Positions 18,220 through 28,351 of a DNA stretch of 64,000 nt are shown one piece after another. A model generated the notes under the pieces. The model made no database searches. It had not been told where the DNA came from and saw only the letters and a list, made by a program, of their open reading frames with translations. Numbering within the stretch: position 1 is the first letter of the stretch; each line of letters starts with the position of its first letter. The stretch is from NCBI RefSeq assembly GCF_017939745.1, contig NZ_JAGKQQ010000001.1, forward strand, positions 2,666,001-2,730,000, in the 5' to 3' direction. Origin of the DNA: Gemmata palustris. Its GTDB lineage: Bacteria; Planctomycetota; Planctomycetia; Gemmatales; Gemmataceae. Position numbers and translations under genes: made by a program.

Positions 18220-18891
18220 TCACACAGTCAAGACAAGTACCACCAGTATCGGCCAATCGACGTACTTCGCGGCACGCGGATAGCGACGCGCGAACTCCGC
18301 GCCGGAGGCGAACTCTTGCACATTTGAGAGAGTGAATCCGGCGCGAATTGCCGCCATCACGAACGCTGCCACCGAGTGCGGAACGCTTCCGGGCACCACG
18401 AGTTCCCCGGAGTGCGGGTCGGTGAACCGTGCCTGAGTGCCGCGAAGGAACATCGCGGGGTGCATCGCCGAGATGATAGCCCGACCGCCCGGCTTTAGCA
18501 CGCGACGCGCTTCGGCAAAGAAAGCGCCCAGGTCTCGCAGGTGCTCGAGAACCAACCCGCTGACAACGAGATCAAATTCGGTTGTAAATGGAAGCGGCGT
18601 GTGCAGATCGTGCGCGATGAAGGTAACAGCCTCCGCGCCCGGTTTTCGACGTGCTTCGGCCAACATGCCTTCGGAGAAGTCCACCGCGGTAACGCTCGCG
18701 CCACAGTTCGCGAGCCACACCGAGTGCCGCCCGGTACCGCACCCGAGATCGAGTGCCCGCAGCCCGCGCACGTCGCCCATTGCCGCGTGCATCACGGGTG
18801 CTTCGAGACCTTGCAACGGGTTGCCGTCGTGATCGTAGACCTCGGCCCAGCGATCGTATCCCGTCTGTACTGATGAAATCGCGTCCGTCAT
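18220..18891 (-). CDS. Class I SAM-dependent methyltransferase
   Basis: 223 residues. The AdoMet-binding motif I is LDLGCGTGRHS, with the acidic motif VTAVDFS after the second strand and FDLVVSGLVLEHL as motif post-I/II, followed by RVLKPGGRAIIS. This is the Methyltransf_11/25 pattern of UbiE/BioC relatives. The substrate cannot be deduced. It lies 21 bp downstream of fhcC on the same strand, so the two may be co-transcribed, but a functional link is not established. Confidence 0.85.
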   Translation of the reverse strand: MTDAISSVQTGYDRWAEVYDHDGNPLQGLEAPVMHAAMGDVRGLRALDLGCGTGRHSVWLANCGASVTAVDFSEGMLAEARRKPGAEAVTFIAHDLHTPLPFTTEFDLVVSGLVLEHLRDLGAFFAEARRVLKPGGRAIISAMHPAMFLRGTQARFTDPHSGELVVPGSVPHSVAAFVMAAIRAGFTLSNVQEFASGAEFARRYPRAAKYVDWPILVVLVLTV

Positions 18892-18912
18892 TGTGCGCCC
18901 TCCGAACCCTCG

Positions 18913-19722
18913 CTACCCTCCGATAAGCACCTCACCGTTTCCACCAGCAAGGAGATCGCCCCGGAAGCAGCGCACCGTTTCGACACCGAACACGGGCGAG
19001 AAGTTCGCTCCCATGCTTCGGAGGTGGTTGAGGTACAGCGGAAGGAAAGACGGCTTGTAATCGCACGAGAAACGGAACGACGGCGGCAAGAACAGTTGGC
19101 GTGCGGTGAGAATGGTGCCGCGTTTCATACCGGCGCCGCAGCGCTCGCCAACATCCCCGAGTAGCACGATGGTACCGGCAATCATCGATGCACCCGCGAA
19201 CTCGCCGCACGTACCCTCGACGACGATCATCCCGCGGCGCATGAGTAACCCGAGTTCGTCACCGGCAGAACCGCGAACAAAGATGGTTCCGCCAGTCATT
19301 CCGCGGCGCGAACCGCGGTACGCAGCCCCCACTTGATCGCCCGCAGCGCCACGGACTTCGATTGTGCCTCCTCGCATCTCCGCGCCGAGCCAGTCAGCGG
19401 CCCCATCATCAAGAACCAACGAACCCCCGCTCATTTGCGCGCCCGCGTGCAGCCCGACCGGGCCTTCTGCGAATACGCTTCCGCTCTTCATACCGGCGCC
19501 GATGTGCTTCACGTTCCGCGTATCGCCCGCGAAGTGCAGATCCGCCAGTCGGTCCCGGTCCGGGGTGACCTCGAAGAACTCGCCGAGTCGTTCCGAACGG
19601 TTGCCGTGCTGAACCGGGAGATTTGCCACATCGAGCGGTGAAAGCCCTGCGACCCGTTCCGGGGTGATGCCCTCGAGTTCGAGCGGGATCGCCGAAGGTG
19701 CGCGGAGGGTGAGTTTGAACAT
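18913..19722 (-). CDS. fhcC: Formylmethanofuran dehydrogenase subunit C-like protein (FhcC/FwdC)
   Basis: 269 residues starting at ATG 19722; a longer open frame upstream runs through an intergenic repeat and is not used. The protein is built of FwdC-type glycine-rich beta-helix repeats (GAGMKSG, GAQMSGG, GAEMRGG, GLLMRRG, GASMIAG, GAGMKRG). In methanogens this subunit belongs to formylmethanofuran dehydrogenase. In methylotrophs and several planctomycetes the FhcABCD complex transfers and hydrolyses formyl groups on methanofuran in tetrahydromethanopterin-linked C1 oxidation. The other fhc genes are not in this window. Its neighbour downstream is a methyltransferase. Confidence 0.88.
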   Translation of the reverse strand: MFKLTLRAPSAIPLELEGITPERVAGLSPLDVANLPVQHGNRSERLGEFFEVTPDRDRLADLHFAGDTRNVKHIGAGMKSGSVFAEGPVGLHAGAQMSGGSLVLDDGAADWLGAEMRGGTIEVRGAAGDQVGAAYRGSRRGMTGGTIFVRGSAGDELGLLMRRGMIVVEGTCGEFAGASMIAGTIVLLGDVGERCGAGMKRGTILTARQLFLPPSFRFSCDYKPSFLPLYLNHLRSMGANFSPVFGVETVRCFRGDLLAGGNGEVLIGG

Positions 19723-19760
19723 GGAGAGTTCCGCACAACTTGGTGGGACAGACGAACCTC

Positions 19761-19846
19761 GCCGCTGATGAACGCAGATACGCGGATCAGAATCGGACCT
19801 TCTCTGCTCTTTGCATGAATCCGCGTTCCCTGTGTTCATCCGTGGC
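19761..19846. repeat. Imperfect inverted repeat of the 'gaacgcagat..cgcggat' type
   Basis: The left arm (19761-19788, around gatgaacgcagatacgcggat) and right arm (19819-19846, around atccgcgttccctgtgttcatc) pair imperfectly across a ~30-bp loop. A single arm of the same wording occurs at about 15282-15313. It separates fhcC from the membrane-protein gene. Confidence 0.6.
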
Positions 19847-19860
19847 CGATTCGCGGTCCG

Positions 19861-20448
19861 TTACGGGAAGTTGGGGATCGAGAACACTTTGGTGCGATCG
19901 ATAAACTCGAACGCCTTGAGTGCGGTCAACTTAAACGAGCCATCGGGCTGTTTACCGAACGTCGCCCGCATGTAAACGGGAATCGTTTTCCCATCGGCCT
20001 CGGCCTTGGCGATGAACCCGAGTTCGATCGTATTATCGTCTATCACTTTCACGTCATCACGGGAGAAGCCCGATACGGACACCGTTACACGGAACTGCCG
20101 GAGCAGCTCCCAAAATCCGGACTTCTTGAGTTCGTCCCGCGTGGCGACTTTCGTCTGATTCGCATCCGTCTGCACACTCACTTTGTCCGCGACCTGCTTG
20201 ACGAATGCGTCCGGGTTCTTCGCGTTCGCGGCCGCACCCATTTCCGTGAGCCGGTGCACCGCCTCTTCGCGCGGGCTGTCGTACAGCCTGTCAATCAGGA
20301 ACACGAGTAGCAGGAGAAGCACCGCGATCCCAAACGGTATCGCGGATTTGCGGTCCTGCCGCTTGGCCGCGATCGCGCCCGTCACAGCGAGTACGACCGC
20401 GAGGATGAGGTACAGAACGGGCGGGGGGTCACTGAGAATTGAGGGCAT
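19861..20448 (-). CDS. Membrane-anchored protein of unknown function
   Basis: 195 residues from the ATG at 20448, which is preceded by a GGTGAG ribosome site; an in-frame ATG seven codons earlier is possible. Two transmembrane helices (VLYLILAVVLAVTGAIAA and IPFGIAVLLLLLVFLIDRL) are followed by ~135 residues outside the membrane with alternating strands and helices (FVKQVADKVSVQ, ELLRQFRVTVSVSGF, YMRATFGKQPDG). The layout recalls an NTF2/DUF4440-like fold tethered to the membrane. That resemblance is weak. It is separated from enolase by an inverted repeat, so joint transcription is uncertain. Confidence 0.7.
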   Translation of the reverse strand: MPSILSDPPPVLYLILAVVLAVTGAIAAKRQDRKSAIPFGIAVLLLLLVFLIDRLYDSPREEAVHRLTEMGAAANAKNPDAFVKQVADKVSVQTDANQTKVATRDELKKSGFWELLRQFRVTVSVSGFSRDDVKVIDDNTIELGFIAKAEADGKTIPVYMRATFGKQPDGSFKLTALKAFEFIDRTKVFSIPNFP

Positions 20449-20471
20449 GATCTCACCGACAAAGGTCATAA

Positions 20472-20532
20472 GGGCGCGAGTCGTAAAGTCGGAGACCGAG
20501 AGGGCCGCGGGGCGACTTTACGACTCGCGCCC
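20472..20532. repeat. Inverted repeat with agtcgtaaagtc core
   Basis: Perfect 20-bp arms (20472-20491 and 20513-20532) with a 21-base loop. The core gtcgtaaagtc is shared with the arms of the repeat at 35783-35872. The right arm stops 6 bp from the enolase stop codon, so it could act as a transcription end for eno. Confidence 0.8.
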
Positions 20533-20538
20533 CGCGAC

Positions 20539-22362
<1,824 letters not shown>

Positions 22363-23238
22363 TCACCCGGCGCGGGCGACACCTTCGGTGGCGAAGCGCC
22401 GGAGCAGCCCGATATTCACCGCGTCCATCTCGGCGCCGTCTTCGTTTTTCTTCGGTGTTTCGAGAATCATGGGGCGGTCCAGGAACCGCGGATCGGTAAC
22501 GAGTCGGCGAAACGCATCCGGCCCGATCTCACCTGATCCGATGCCCGCGTGCCGGTCCACGCGGCTACCCAGCGCCTTCGCGCTGTCGTTGACGTGAAAC
22601 AGCTTCAGGTGCCCGAGGCCGACGAGTTCGTCGAATTGTTGGAACGTGGCCTGATAGTCTGAAGCCGACACGAGCGAGTAGCCCGCGGCGAACACGTGGC
22701 AGGTGTCGAAACACACGCCCATGCGGTCGGCACACGTCGCGCGCTGGAGGATCGCGGCGAGGTGCTCGAACCGGTGCCCGAGTGCGGTCCCCTGCCCCGC
22801 CGTCGTTTCGATCAGCACGCGCACCTTAAAACCGGCACAGCGAGCATGGACCTCCTCGTAGCCCGCAATCACGCGCTCCAGGCCTGCTTCTTCGCCGCTA
22901 CCGGTATGCGCGCCGGGGTGCGTGACGAGGTACTCAAGTCCGAGCGCCTCCGCGCGGTCCATTTCGTCCACAAACGCTTCGACCGACTTCGCGTAAATTC
23001 CGTCGTCCGGTGACGCGAGGTTAATGAGGTACGAATCGTGGGCAGTCAGGTGCTTGAGGCGCGACGCGCCGGCCGACTGGCGGAATTGAGTGACGGCTTC
23101 CGGGGTGAGCGGCGCCGCGGTCCACTGGCTGGCATTTTTGGTGAAGATTTGGACGGTATCGCACCCGAGCGCGGACGCCGCCGAAATCGCGTTGTGCAAT
23201 CCGCGGCTGATCGAAAGGTGAGCGCCAAAAAGCGGCAC
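22363..23238 (-). CDS. nfo: Endonuclease IV (AP endonuclease)
   Basis: 291 residues, full length. Endonuclease IV cuts DNA 5' of abasic sites in base-excision repair, using three zinc ions in a TIM barrel. Recognisable ligand segments are GAHLSISRGL at the N-terminus, THPGAHTGSG, LIETTAGQGTALG, GVCFDTCHVFAAGY, FHVNDSAKALGSRVDRHAGIGSGEIG and ILETPK. It reads leftwards with a 174-bp gap behind the PilZ-kinase gene; no functional link is evident. Confidence 0.97.
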   Translation of the reverse strand: MPLFGAHLSISRGLHNAISAASALGCDTVQIFTKNASQWTAAPLTPEAVTQFRQSAGASRLKHLTAHDSYLINLASPDDGIYAKSVEAFVDEMDRAEALGLEYLVTHPGAHTGSGEEAGLERVIAGYEEVHARCAGFKVRVLIETTAGQGTALGHRFEHLAAILQRATCADRMGVCFDTCHVFAAGYSLVSASDYQATFQQFDELVGLGHLKLFHVNDSAKALGSRVDRHAGIGSGEIGPDAFRRLVTDPRFLDRPMILETPKKNEDGAEMDAVNIGLLRRFATEGVARAG

Positions 23239-23412
23239 GGGTTCGTCCTCCCTGAAGTAAAGGGGAGATATTGTGCCGGACCGTGCGGAGATTTGCAGTG
23301 TCAGTTACGGAGAGGATTGCTACAAATTTTGGCCGGACCCGAAGTGCAATATGGAGCGGTTGTAACGATCCGAATGACGAGAGAGGTGCGAGGATGCGGT
23401 TCCACATCCCCG

Positions 23413-25386
23413 CTATCCGTTAGTCGAATCGAACTCGAGCCGGTACCGGCCGGTGACCACGACCTCATCGTGCTGCCAATCCGCGGTAATAACCTGGAGG
23501 AGCACCGCGAGCCCGGCCGTTCCCGCCACGTCCTCGAACGCCACGTACACGTATTTCGTCGGCGGCTTCACGGGACAGAACAGGGCCATTCCACCCGCGG
23601 ACACGTCGCGACAAAAGCCCTTCATCGGCGGTTCCACTCGACCGTCCGATTGGAGCGGGTAGAGCGTCAGGGGGAACGTCGCGGGAACGCGCGGGTGTTT
23701 CCGCCGGTCCTGGACGTCGTTGAGCGTGCGCCGGATGCCGTCGATGAGTTTCACGATCGTCTTTTCGCCCGACTTCGCGAACTCCGGGGGCGGGTTCCCG
23801 AAGAACTTTCCGGTCACCGCGACTTCCCCGGTACCGCGCCCGGGGTCCGGTAGTTCCACGACTACCTGTAACCCCGAATCGGGCGGCTTGGGCTTCTTGC
23901 TCACGCTGCCGAACCACCCCGTCGGTGCGGCCACGGGCACGAGTTTGCGGAACTCCACACGCCCCTCGGTGCGCGAGTCCATCTCGACCCCGCCCTCCTC
24001 CCAGAGCAGGTCGAGTTTGACTTGAGCCACGCGCGGGTCGATGGTGGTGAGGAACCGGCACCCCCACGTGCCGTCGCTCTCGCGGCTCACCGCTCCCATC
24101 GCGGAATCCATCCCCGCCTCGGCTTCCGCCGCGCGCAACACCGCGTTGACCAAATGCGCGGGCGGGCGACCCGGCACCTGGGCGAACTTCCCTTGTAACC
24201 AGGCGACCGGCACAACCGAAAGAATCTGTTCGAGACACGCGCCGGCCGGTTGCGGTTTCGGCGCTCGTTCGGCGACGACAGGCGCGCGGGCCGGGGCCGG
24301 CGGAGGAGGCACCGTGCGCTGTGGGGGAACCGGCTGCGGGGCGGGAGTAACGAACGACGGCGTGCTGCGGTGAGTCGCTTGGTTCGCGTCACCGGTGCCG
24401 CGCGTAGGCGCGCCGGAGGCGCCGGGAGGCGCGGGCGCGGGCGCCGCCGGAACCGGGTTCGCAATCGGTCCCGAGCCGCGCGGCGATGGTGTGAGCAAAC
24501 TCGCCATGAGCGACGTAACCGAGCGCGACGTGCCCCCGCTCAGCGCGTTCACGAAATCCGCACACGACGCGAACCGATCATCGGGCTTTTTCGCGAGCGC
24601 GGTCCCGATCACAGCACGGTCCGGCGGAGGGAGCCCGCTCAGGTCCGGCGGCGCGGACATGTGCTGGAGCATCATTTGCTGCACGCTGCGCCCGTTAAAC
24701 GGGAACGTACCCGTGAGGAGTTCGTGGTACACGAGCGCGAGACTGTATTGGTCCGATCGGGTATGAACCTGCCCGCAGAGAACTTCGGGGGCCGCATAGC
24801 GCGGCGTGAGTCCGCGGTTTTCCTGGCGGTTCTTCCCCGTATCGAGCTTGCTCACGAGGCCGTAGTCACCGACCTGCACGTGCCCGGCCGTGAGAAAGAG
24901 GTTGGCCGGTTTCACGTCGAGGTGCTGGAGCCCGTACTTCGCGCCGATCACATCGAGTGCTTCGGCCGCTTCGCGCAAGTACCCCAGGAGTTCCGGGCGC
25001 GGGATGCCGGGGAGCCCCCCGGTTCGGCACTCGTCGTACCGGTCCCCGAGTTGCTTGTCGGCCAACTCCATGACCATCACCAACTCGTCACCGACCAGTT
25101 CGACGCGCTCGAGGGAAAGCAGAAACGGGTGGCGGATCGCTTTAACCTGCTGGAACGCATCGAGTTCCTGCCGGAGTTGCGTACTGGTGTTGGGCGCCCC
25201 GTCCGAATCACCGGCAACGAACTTGATCGCTTTGTGGAGCCCCCCGGGTGCTTCGCACTTCCATACCTCCCCGAACCCGCCGCGCCCCAAGGGTTCGAGC
25301 AGGACGTATCCGGGAAGCGGGGAGTACCCGGCCGATTTGGTATACACGGAGTGCGTACCACAGTCGGGGGCGGAAACAAGAGGCAT
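23413..25386 (-). CDS. Ser/Thr protein kinase with C-terminal PilZ domain
   Basis: 657 residues. Residues ~27-290 are a Hanks-type kinase: G-loop GRGGFGEV (34-41), ATP-site Lys55, catalytic HLDVKPAN (155-162, Leu in place of the usual Arg), DYG (174-176) and APE (199-201). A Pro/Ala-rich linker runs from ~300 to 385. A middle domain (~385-555) resembles no family I can name. The last ~97 residues form a PilZ domain with both c-di-GMP motifs, RxxxR (Arg562/Arg566) and DxSxxG (594-599). No transmembrane helix is seen, so it should be cytoplasmic. It probably couples c-di-GMP level to protein phosphorylation; this is inference. Confidence 0.88.
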   Translation of the reverse strand: MPLVSAPDCGTHSVYTKSAGYSPLPGYVLLEPLGRGGFGEVWKCEAPGGLHKAIKFVAGDSDGAPNTSTQLRQELDAFQQVKAIRHPFLLSLERVELVGDELVMVMELADKQLGDRYDECRTGGLPGIPRPELLGYLREAAEALDVIGAKYGLQHLDVKPANLFLTAGHVQVGDYGLVSKLDTGKNRQENRGLTPRYAAPEVLCGQVHTRSDQYSLALVYHELLTGTFPFNGRSVQQMMLQHMSAPPDLSGLPPPDRAVIGTALAKKPDDRFASCADFVNALSGGTSRSVTSLMASLLTPSPRGSGPIANPVPAAPAPAPPGASGAPTRGTGDANQATHRSTPSFVTPAPQPVPPQRTVPPPPAPARAPVVAERAPKPQPAGACLEQILSVVPVAWLQGKFAQVPGRPPAHLVNAVLRAAEAEAGMDSAMGAVSRESDGTWGCRFLTTIDPRVAQVKLDLLWEEGGVEMDSRTEGRVEFRKLVPVAAPTGWFGSVSKKPKPPDSGLQVVVELPDPGRGTGEVAVTGKFFGNPPPEFAKSGEKTIVKLIDGIRRTLNDVQDRRKHPRVPATFPLTLYPLQSDGRVEPPMKGFCRDVSAGGMALFCPVKPPTKYVYVAFEDVAGTAGLAVLLQVITADWQHDEVVVTGRYRLEFDSTNG

Positions 25387-25720
25387 GGGCGAACCCTATT
25401 ACGGGAATGCAACCAATGAAGACCTTAGCTCGCGGGTTCGGGAGAGGTGCGCGAAATCGCCCGGCGCTCGAAAAAGTTAGCACCGGAATTCGGACGAGAA
25501 GTGAAAACGGCCCCGCTGCGGTTCGCGCCGAACAAAAGTGAATCGCGGCGCGAAACCGAACTGCCCCACGACAGAACGGTCTGCGTCTCGACGGATTTTT
25601 GCCGACGAACTCGGGAAGACGAAGCCCGAACCACTCTTCCGACGACCCGCCGGAGCATCGGGAGCGGGCTATTGAGGGCCAGCGCCGCCCCTTCCACCCG
25701 ACGAATTCCCTACAGTCGAG
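25387..25720. other. 334-bp region upstream of the PilZ kinase
   Basis: Holds the promoter of the kinase gene and the 3' end of the glycosyltransferase gene, both leftward. No gene, repeat or terminator hairpin was recognised. Confidence 0.35.
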
Positions 25721-27409
25721 CTATTCCGCGATCGCCTGCAAGCGCGAATCAATCGGCACCGGCAGGCCCGCCAAGAAATCAAAAGTGCGCCCGAATCTCG
25801 CCTCACCTTCAGGAGACAGGACGCGCCCCACCGGCCAAGTTAGAAGGTCGTCGGGCTGACCAATGACCCAGGGGAACGGGAACGGCAGGGCATTAAAGTA
25901 CAGGTCGAGATAGCACCGCGCCAACTCGATCACTCGCGGGGCGGTGCGCGCCGGCCCGGACATGAATTCTTCCACAATGGTCGCGTATTCGTCCGGGGTT
26001 CTGGGATCACCAGTGAACCCCTTACCGGCGTAGTGGGCCATGCCCGCAACCACAACCGGCAGCCCCGAGGATGCCATCTCGAGGCCCGCCGTCGAACTGT
26101 GGACCAATCCAACGTGCGCCATGCTCATGAGCGCGTAGGTGTTGACCGGGTTGTCCGGAAGGATGAGCCGGACGTTCGGCGGGAGCGGTCCCGCACAGTG
26201 CTCCCGCACGGCGCTCTCGACCGATTCGTCCGGCTCCATGAGGCGCTCGGCGGGGTGGGCGCGGATCAGGAGCTGCCAGTCCGCGCGCCGGGCGAACAAG
26301 TCGATTGTCCGACGGATCCAGTCTGAGTGCGATTTGAACACGTCACTGCGGCCCAGCACGACGCTATCGTGTGCCACGTTCGCGCACAACAGGGCCACCC
26401 GCTTTTCGGGGTCGAGGCCGAACTGCTGCAGCAGTTCCTCAACCGGGGCGGGCCGGGTCGTTTGGCACCGGATGATGTACTCCGCCCAGTCGCCGCTCTT
26501 CCGGCCGGACAGAATGTGCCGGACGCGCAGGTCTCGTTTCGATGAATATTCGTGCGGCTCGTCGGCCCGCCACGCGGCGGCGTTGTCTTGGCACAGGACG
26601 GGCACCGTCTGCCCCGCGTGAATGAAGTTGCGGCGGTCGTGGATCTCCAGGGTGGCACACGGCAACCCAACGAGGCGGGCGAGCCGGTAGGCGGCCCCGA
26701 ACTCCAGCACCCAGCCGCTGGGGGTAATCATCCCGTCGTACCGGTGCTCGGCCGCGAGCGCCGCGAGCGCCGTCATCGTGGCCAGGTTCCGAGCGAGTCG
26801 GAACTCGAAAGCGGCCCGGGCGGGGGTGCCCGGCGCGAGGTCGATTTCCTCACGCCGGGTGACGTACTGGGCATCGGTGTATGCGGACGCCTCGGCCTCG
26901 GCCCGCATCTCGGGCGTCGCGACCGCTGGTTGCACCCGAAGCAAGTTAATTACGCGGAATCGTGGGTGTGCCGTGGCGGGGCCGCTGGCCGTCAACCGTG
27001 CCCACTCGTCCGCGGAGACGGGCTTGTCCTCGATATCGGGGTATGGTGTCCACGCGAAATCGACGTGGCACCCTCGCCCCGCGAGTACGACGGCCGTAAC
27101 GAGCGACAGGTCGGTCCACGCCGGCATCGTGCTGAAGAACAACACGCGCCGGGTCGGAGCGGGCGGGTTGGGGCCGAGCGCGGCATCGAGGTCGCGGAGC
27201 ATTGTTTCGAGTTGCGCCCACCGCTCGCGCCACGGGTCCGCGGGCGGTTCGGGTACCTGTACGGGCGGCACCGGTGGGACACTCGCAGAGGGGATCGGGA
27301 GCCGCATCACAAACGGGTCCGCGGTAGGGGGCCGAGGGCGCCCGGTTCGGTCGCCGCTCCGCACACCCGTAAGAGCGGTGAACACTCTGCGGATAAAGCC
27401 GGTCATCAT
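25721..27409 (-). CDS. Capsule_synth-type glycosyltransferase, candidate nonulosonic acid transferase
   Basis: 562 residues. A Pro-rich N-terminus leads into a GT-B-like protein. The C-terminal half shows hallmarks of KpsC/KpsS-like capsule transferases: the HP motif in LLIRAHPAERL and the donor-site loop STAGLEMASSGLPVVV. The first half has a Rossmann-like strand (RVLFFSTMPAWTDLS). The start codon faces the neuA-neuB-neuC-neuD cluster across ~170 bp, a divergent arrangement that suggests use of the CMP-activated sugar that cluster makes. The acceptor and the exact sugar are unknown. It is cytoplasmic or peripheral, with no transmembrane helix. Confidence 0.75.
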   Translation of the reverse strand: MMTGFIRRVFTALTGVRSGDRTGRPRPPTADPFVMRLPIPSASVPPVPPVQVPEPPADPWRERWAQLETMLRDLDAALGPNPPAPTRRVLFFSTMPAWTDLSLVTAVVLAGRGCHVDFAWTPYPDIEDKPVSADEWARLTASGPATAHPRFRVINLLRVQPAVATPEMRAEAEASAYTDAQYVTRREEIDLAPGTPARAAFEFRLARNLATMTALAALAAEHRYDGMITPSGWVLEFGAAYRLARLVGLPCATLEIHDRRNFIHAGQTVPVLCQDNAAAWRADEPHEYSSKRDLRVRHILSGRKSGDWAEYIIRCQTTRPAPVEELLQQFGLDPEKRVALLCANVAHDSVVLGRSDVFKSHSDWIRRTIDLFARRADWQLLIRAHPAERLMEPDESVESAVREHCAGPLPPNVRLILPDNPVNTYALMSMAHVGLVHSSTAGLEMASSGLPVVVAGMAHYAGKGFTGDPRTPDEYATIVEEFMSGPARTAPRVIELARCYLDLYFNALPFPFPWVIGQPDDLLTWPVGRVLSPEGEARFGRTFDFLAGLPVPIDSRLQAIAE

Positions 27410-27506
27410 TCACGCGCTCCTCAATCTGCTACGGTGCCGTGGTCGCGTAGGTATCGCGGCCGGGCGCCCGAGTCAATGCAGCAACCGCATCCGACCCAGA
27501 CCGCCC

Positions 27507-27536
27507 TTGCACCCGTCGCTGGGAATGGGGTATAGG
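27507..27536 (+). promoter_or_regulatory. Weak promoter candidate for the neu cluster
   Basis: TTGCAC (27507-27512) and TATAGG (27531-27536) are 18 bases apart, ahead of neuA with a ~40-nt leader. The match to consensus is 3/6 and 4/6, so this is only a suggestion. Confidence 0.2.
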
Positions 27537-27580
27537 CGTCCAAGCGCTAACTGTACTCGGAGCACCCGCAGGGAATGGCG

Positions 27581-28351
27581 ATGCCAAATATTGTGGCGCT
27601 GGTCACTGCGCGGGGCGGGTCCAAGGGCGTCCCCGGTAAGAACTTGGCGGTCATCGCTGGCAAACCGCTCGTCGCGTGGTCGGTCGGGGCCGCGCTCGGC
27701 GCGAGTGCGGTGACCCGCGTTCTACTTTCGACTGATGATCCGCGGATCGCTGACGCGGGCCGCGCGGCCGGGGCCGAGGTGCCGTTCCTGCGCCCCCCCG
27801 GGCTCGCCCGCGACGACTCGTCCCTCCTGCCCGTCGTGCTCCACGCCCTCGATTGGCTGCGGGGCGACGGGGGGCACGAACCGGACGCCCTTCTGTTGCT
27901 CCAGCCGACGTCGCCGCTGCGCGACGCCCGGGACATCGACGACGCCGCTGGACTGTTATCGGCGACCGACGACGCGGTGGTCGGGGTGTGCCCGACGCAC
28001 CACCACCCGCTGCTCGTGCAGCGGATCGCGAACGACGGCCGGTTGGAGCGCTACGTCCCCGCCGGGTCGGACTATCCGCGGCGCCAGGATCTGCCCCCCG
28101 CGTACGCGCTCAACGGCGCGATCTATCTGATCCGCCCCGCCGCGCTGCGCGAGCACGGAACATTCTTCCCGCCGCGCACGCGCGCCTACGTCATGCCGCC
28201 GGAACGGTCGCTGGACGTGGACGAACCGTGGGACCTGCACCTCGTCCGCCTGGTTATGGAGAACCCCGCGTGGCACCCACGACTCTCACGCTCGCCGGGC
28301 GCCCGGTCGGTTCTGGGCACCCCTGCTTCGTCATTGCGGAAGCCGGCGTGA
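27581..28351 (+). CDS. neuA: Acylneuraminate cytidylyltransferase (CMP-nonulosonic acid synthetase)
   Basis: 256 residues from ATG 27581; an AGGGA site at 27570-27574 has proper spacing to this ATG but abuts the alternative at 27575. The enzyme activates a sialic-type acid with CTP. The nucleotide-binding N-terminus is ALVTARGGSKGVPGKNLAVIAGKPL; the metal/sugar-binding region shows LLLLQPTSPLRDARDI, NGAIYLIR and the late SLDVDEPWDL. First gene of a tight rightward cluster; its 3' end overlaps neuB by 82 nt in another frame. Whether the substrate is N-acetylneuraminic, legionaminic or another acid cannot be decided from this gene. Confidence 0.92.
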   Translation: MPNIVALVTARGGSKGVPGKNLAVIAGKPLVAWSVGAALGASAVTRVLLSTDDPRIADAGRAAGAEVPFLRPPGLARDDSSLLPVVLHALDWLRGDGGHEPDALLLLQPTSPLRDARDIDDAAGLLSATDDAVVGVCPTHHHPLLVQRIANDGRLERYVPAGSDYPRRQDLPPAYALNGAIYLIRPAALREHGTFFPPRTRAYVMPPERSLDVDEPWDLHLVRLVMENPAWHPRLSRSPGARSVLGTPASSLRKPA

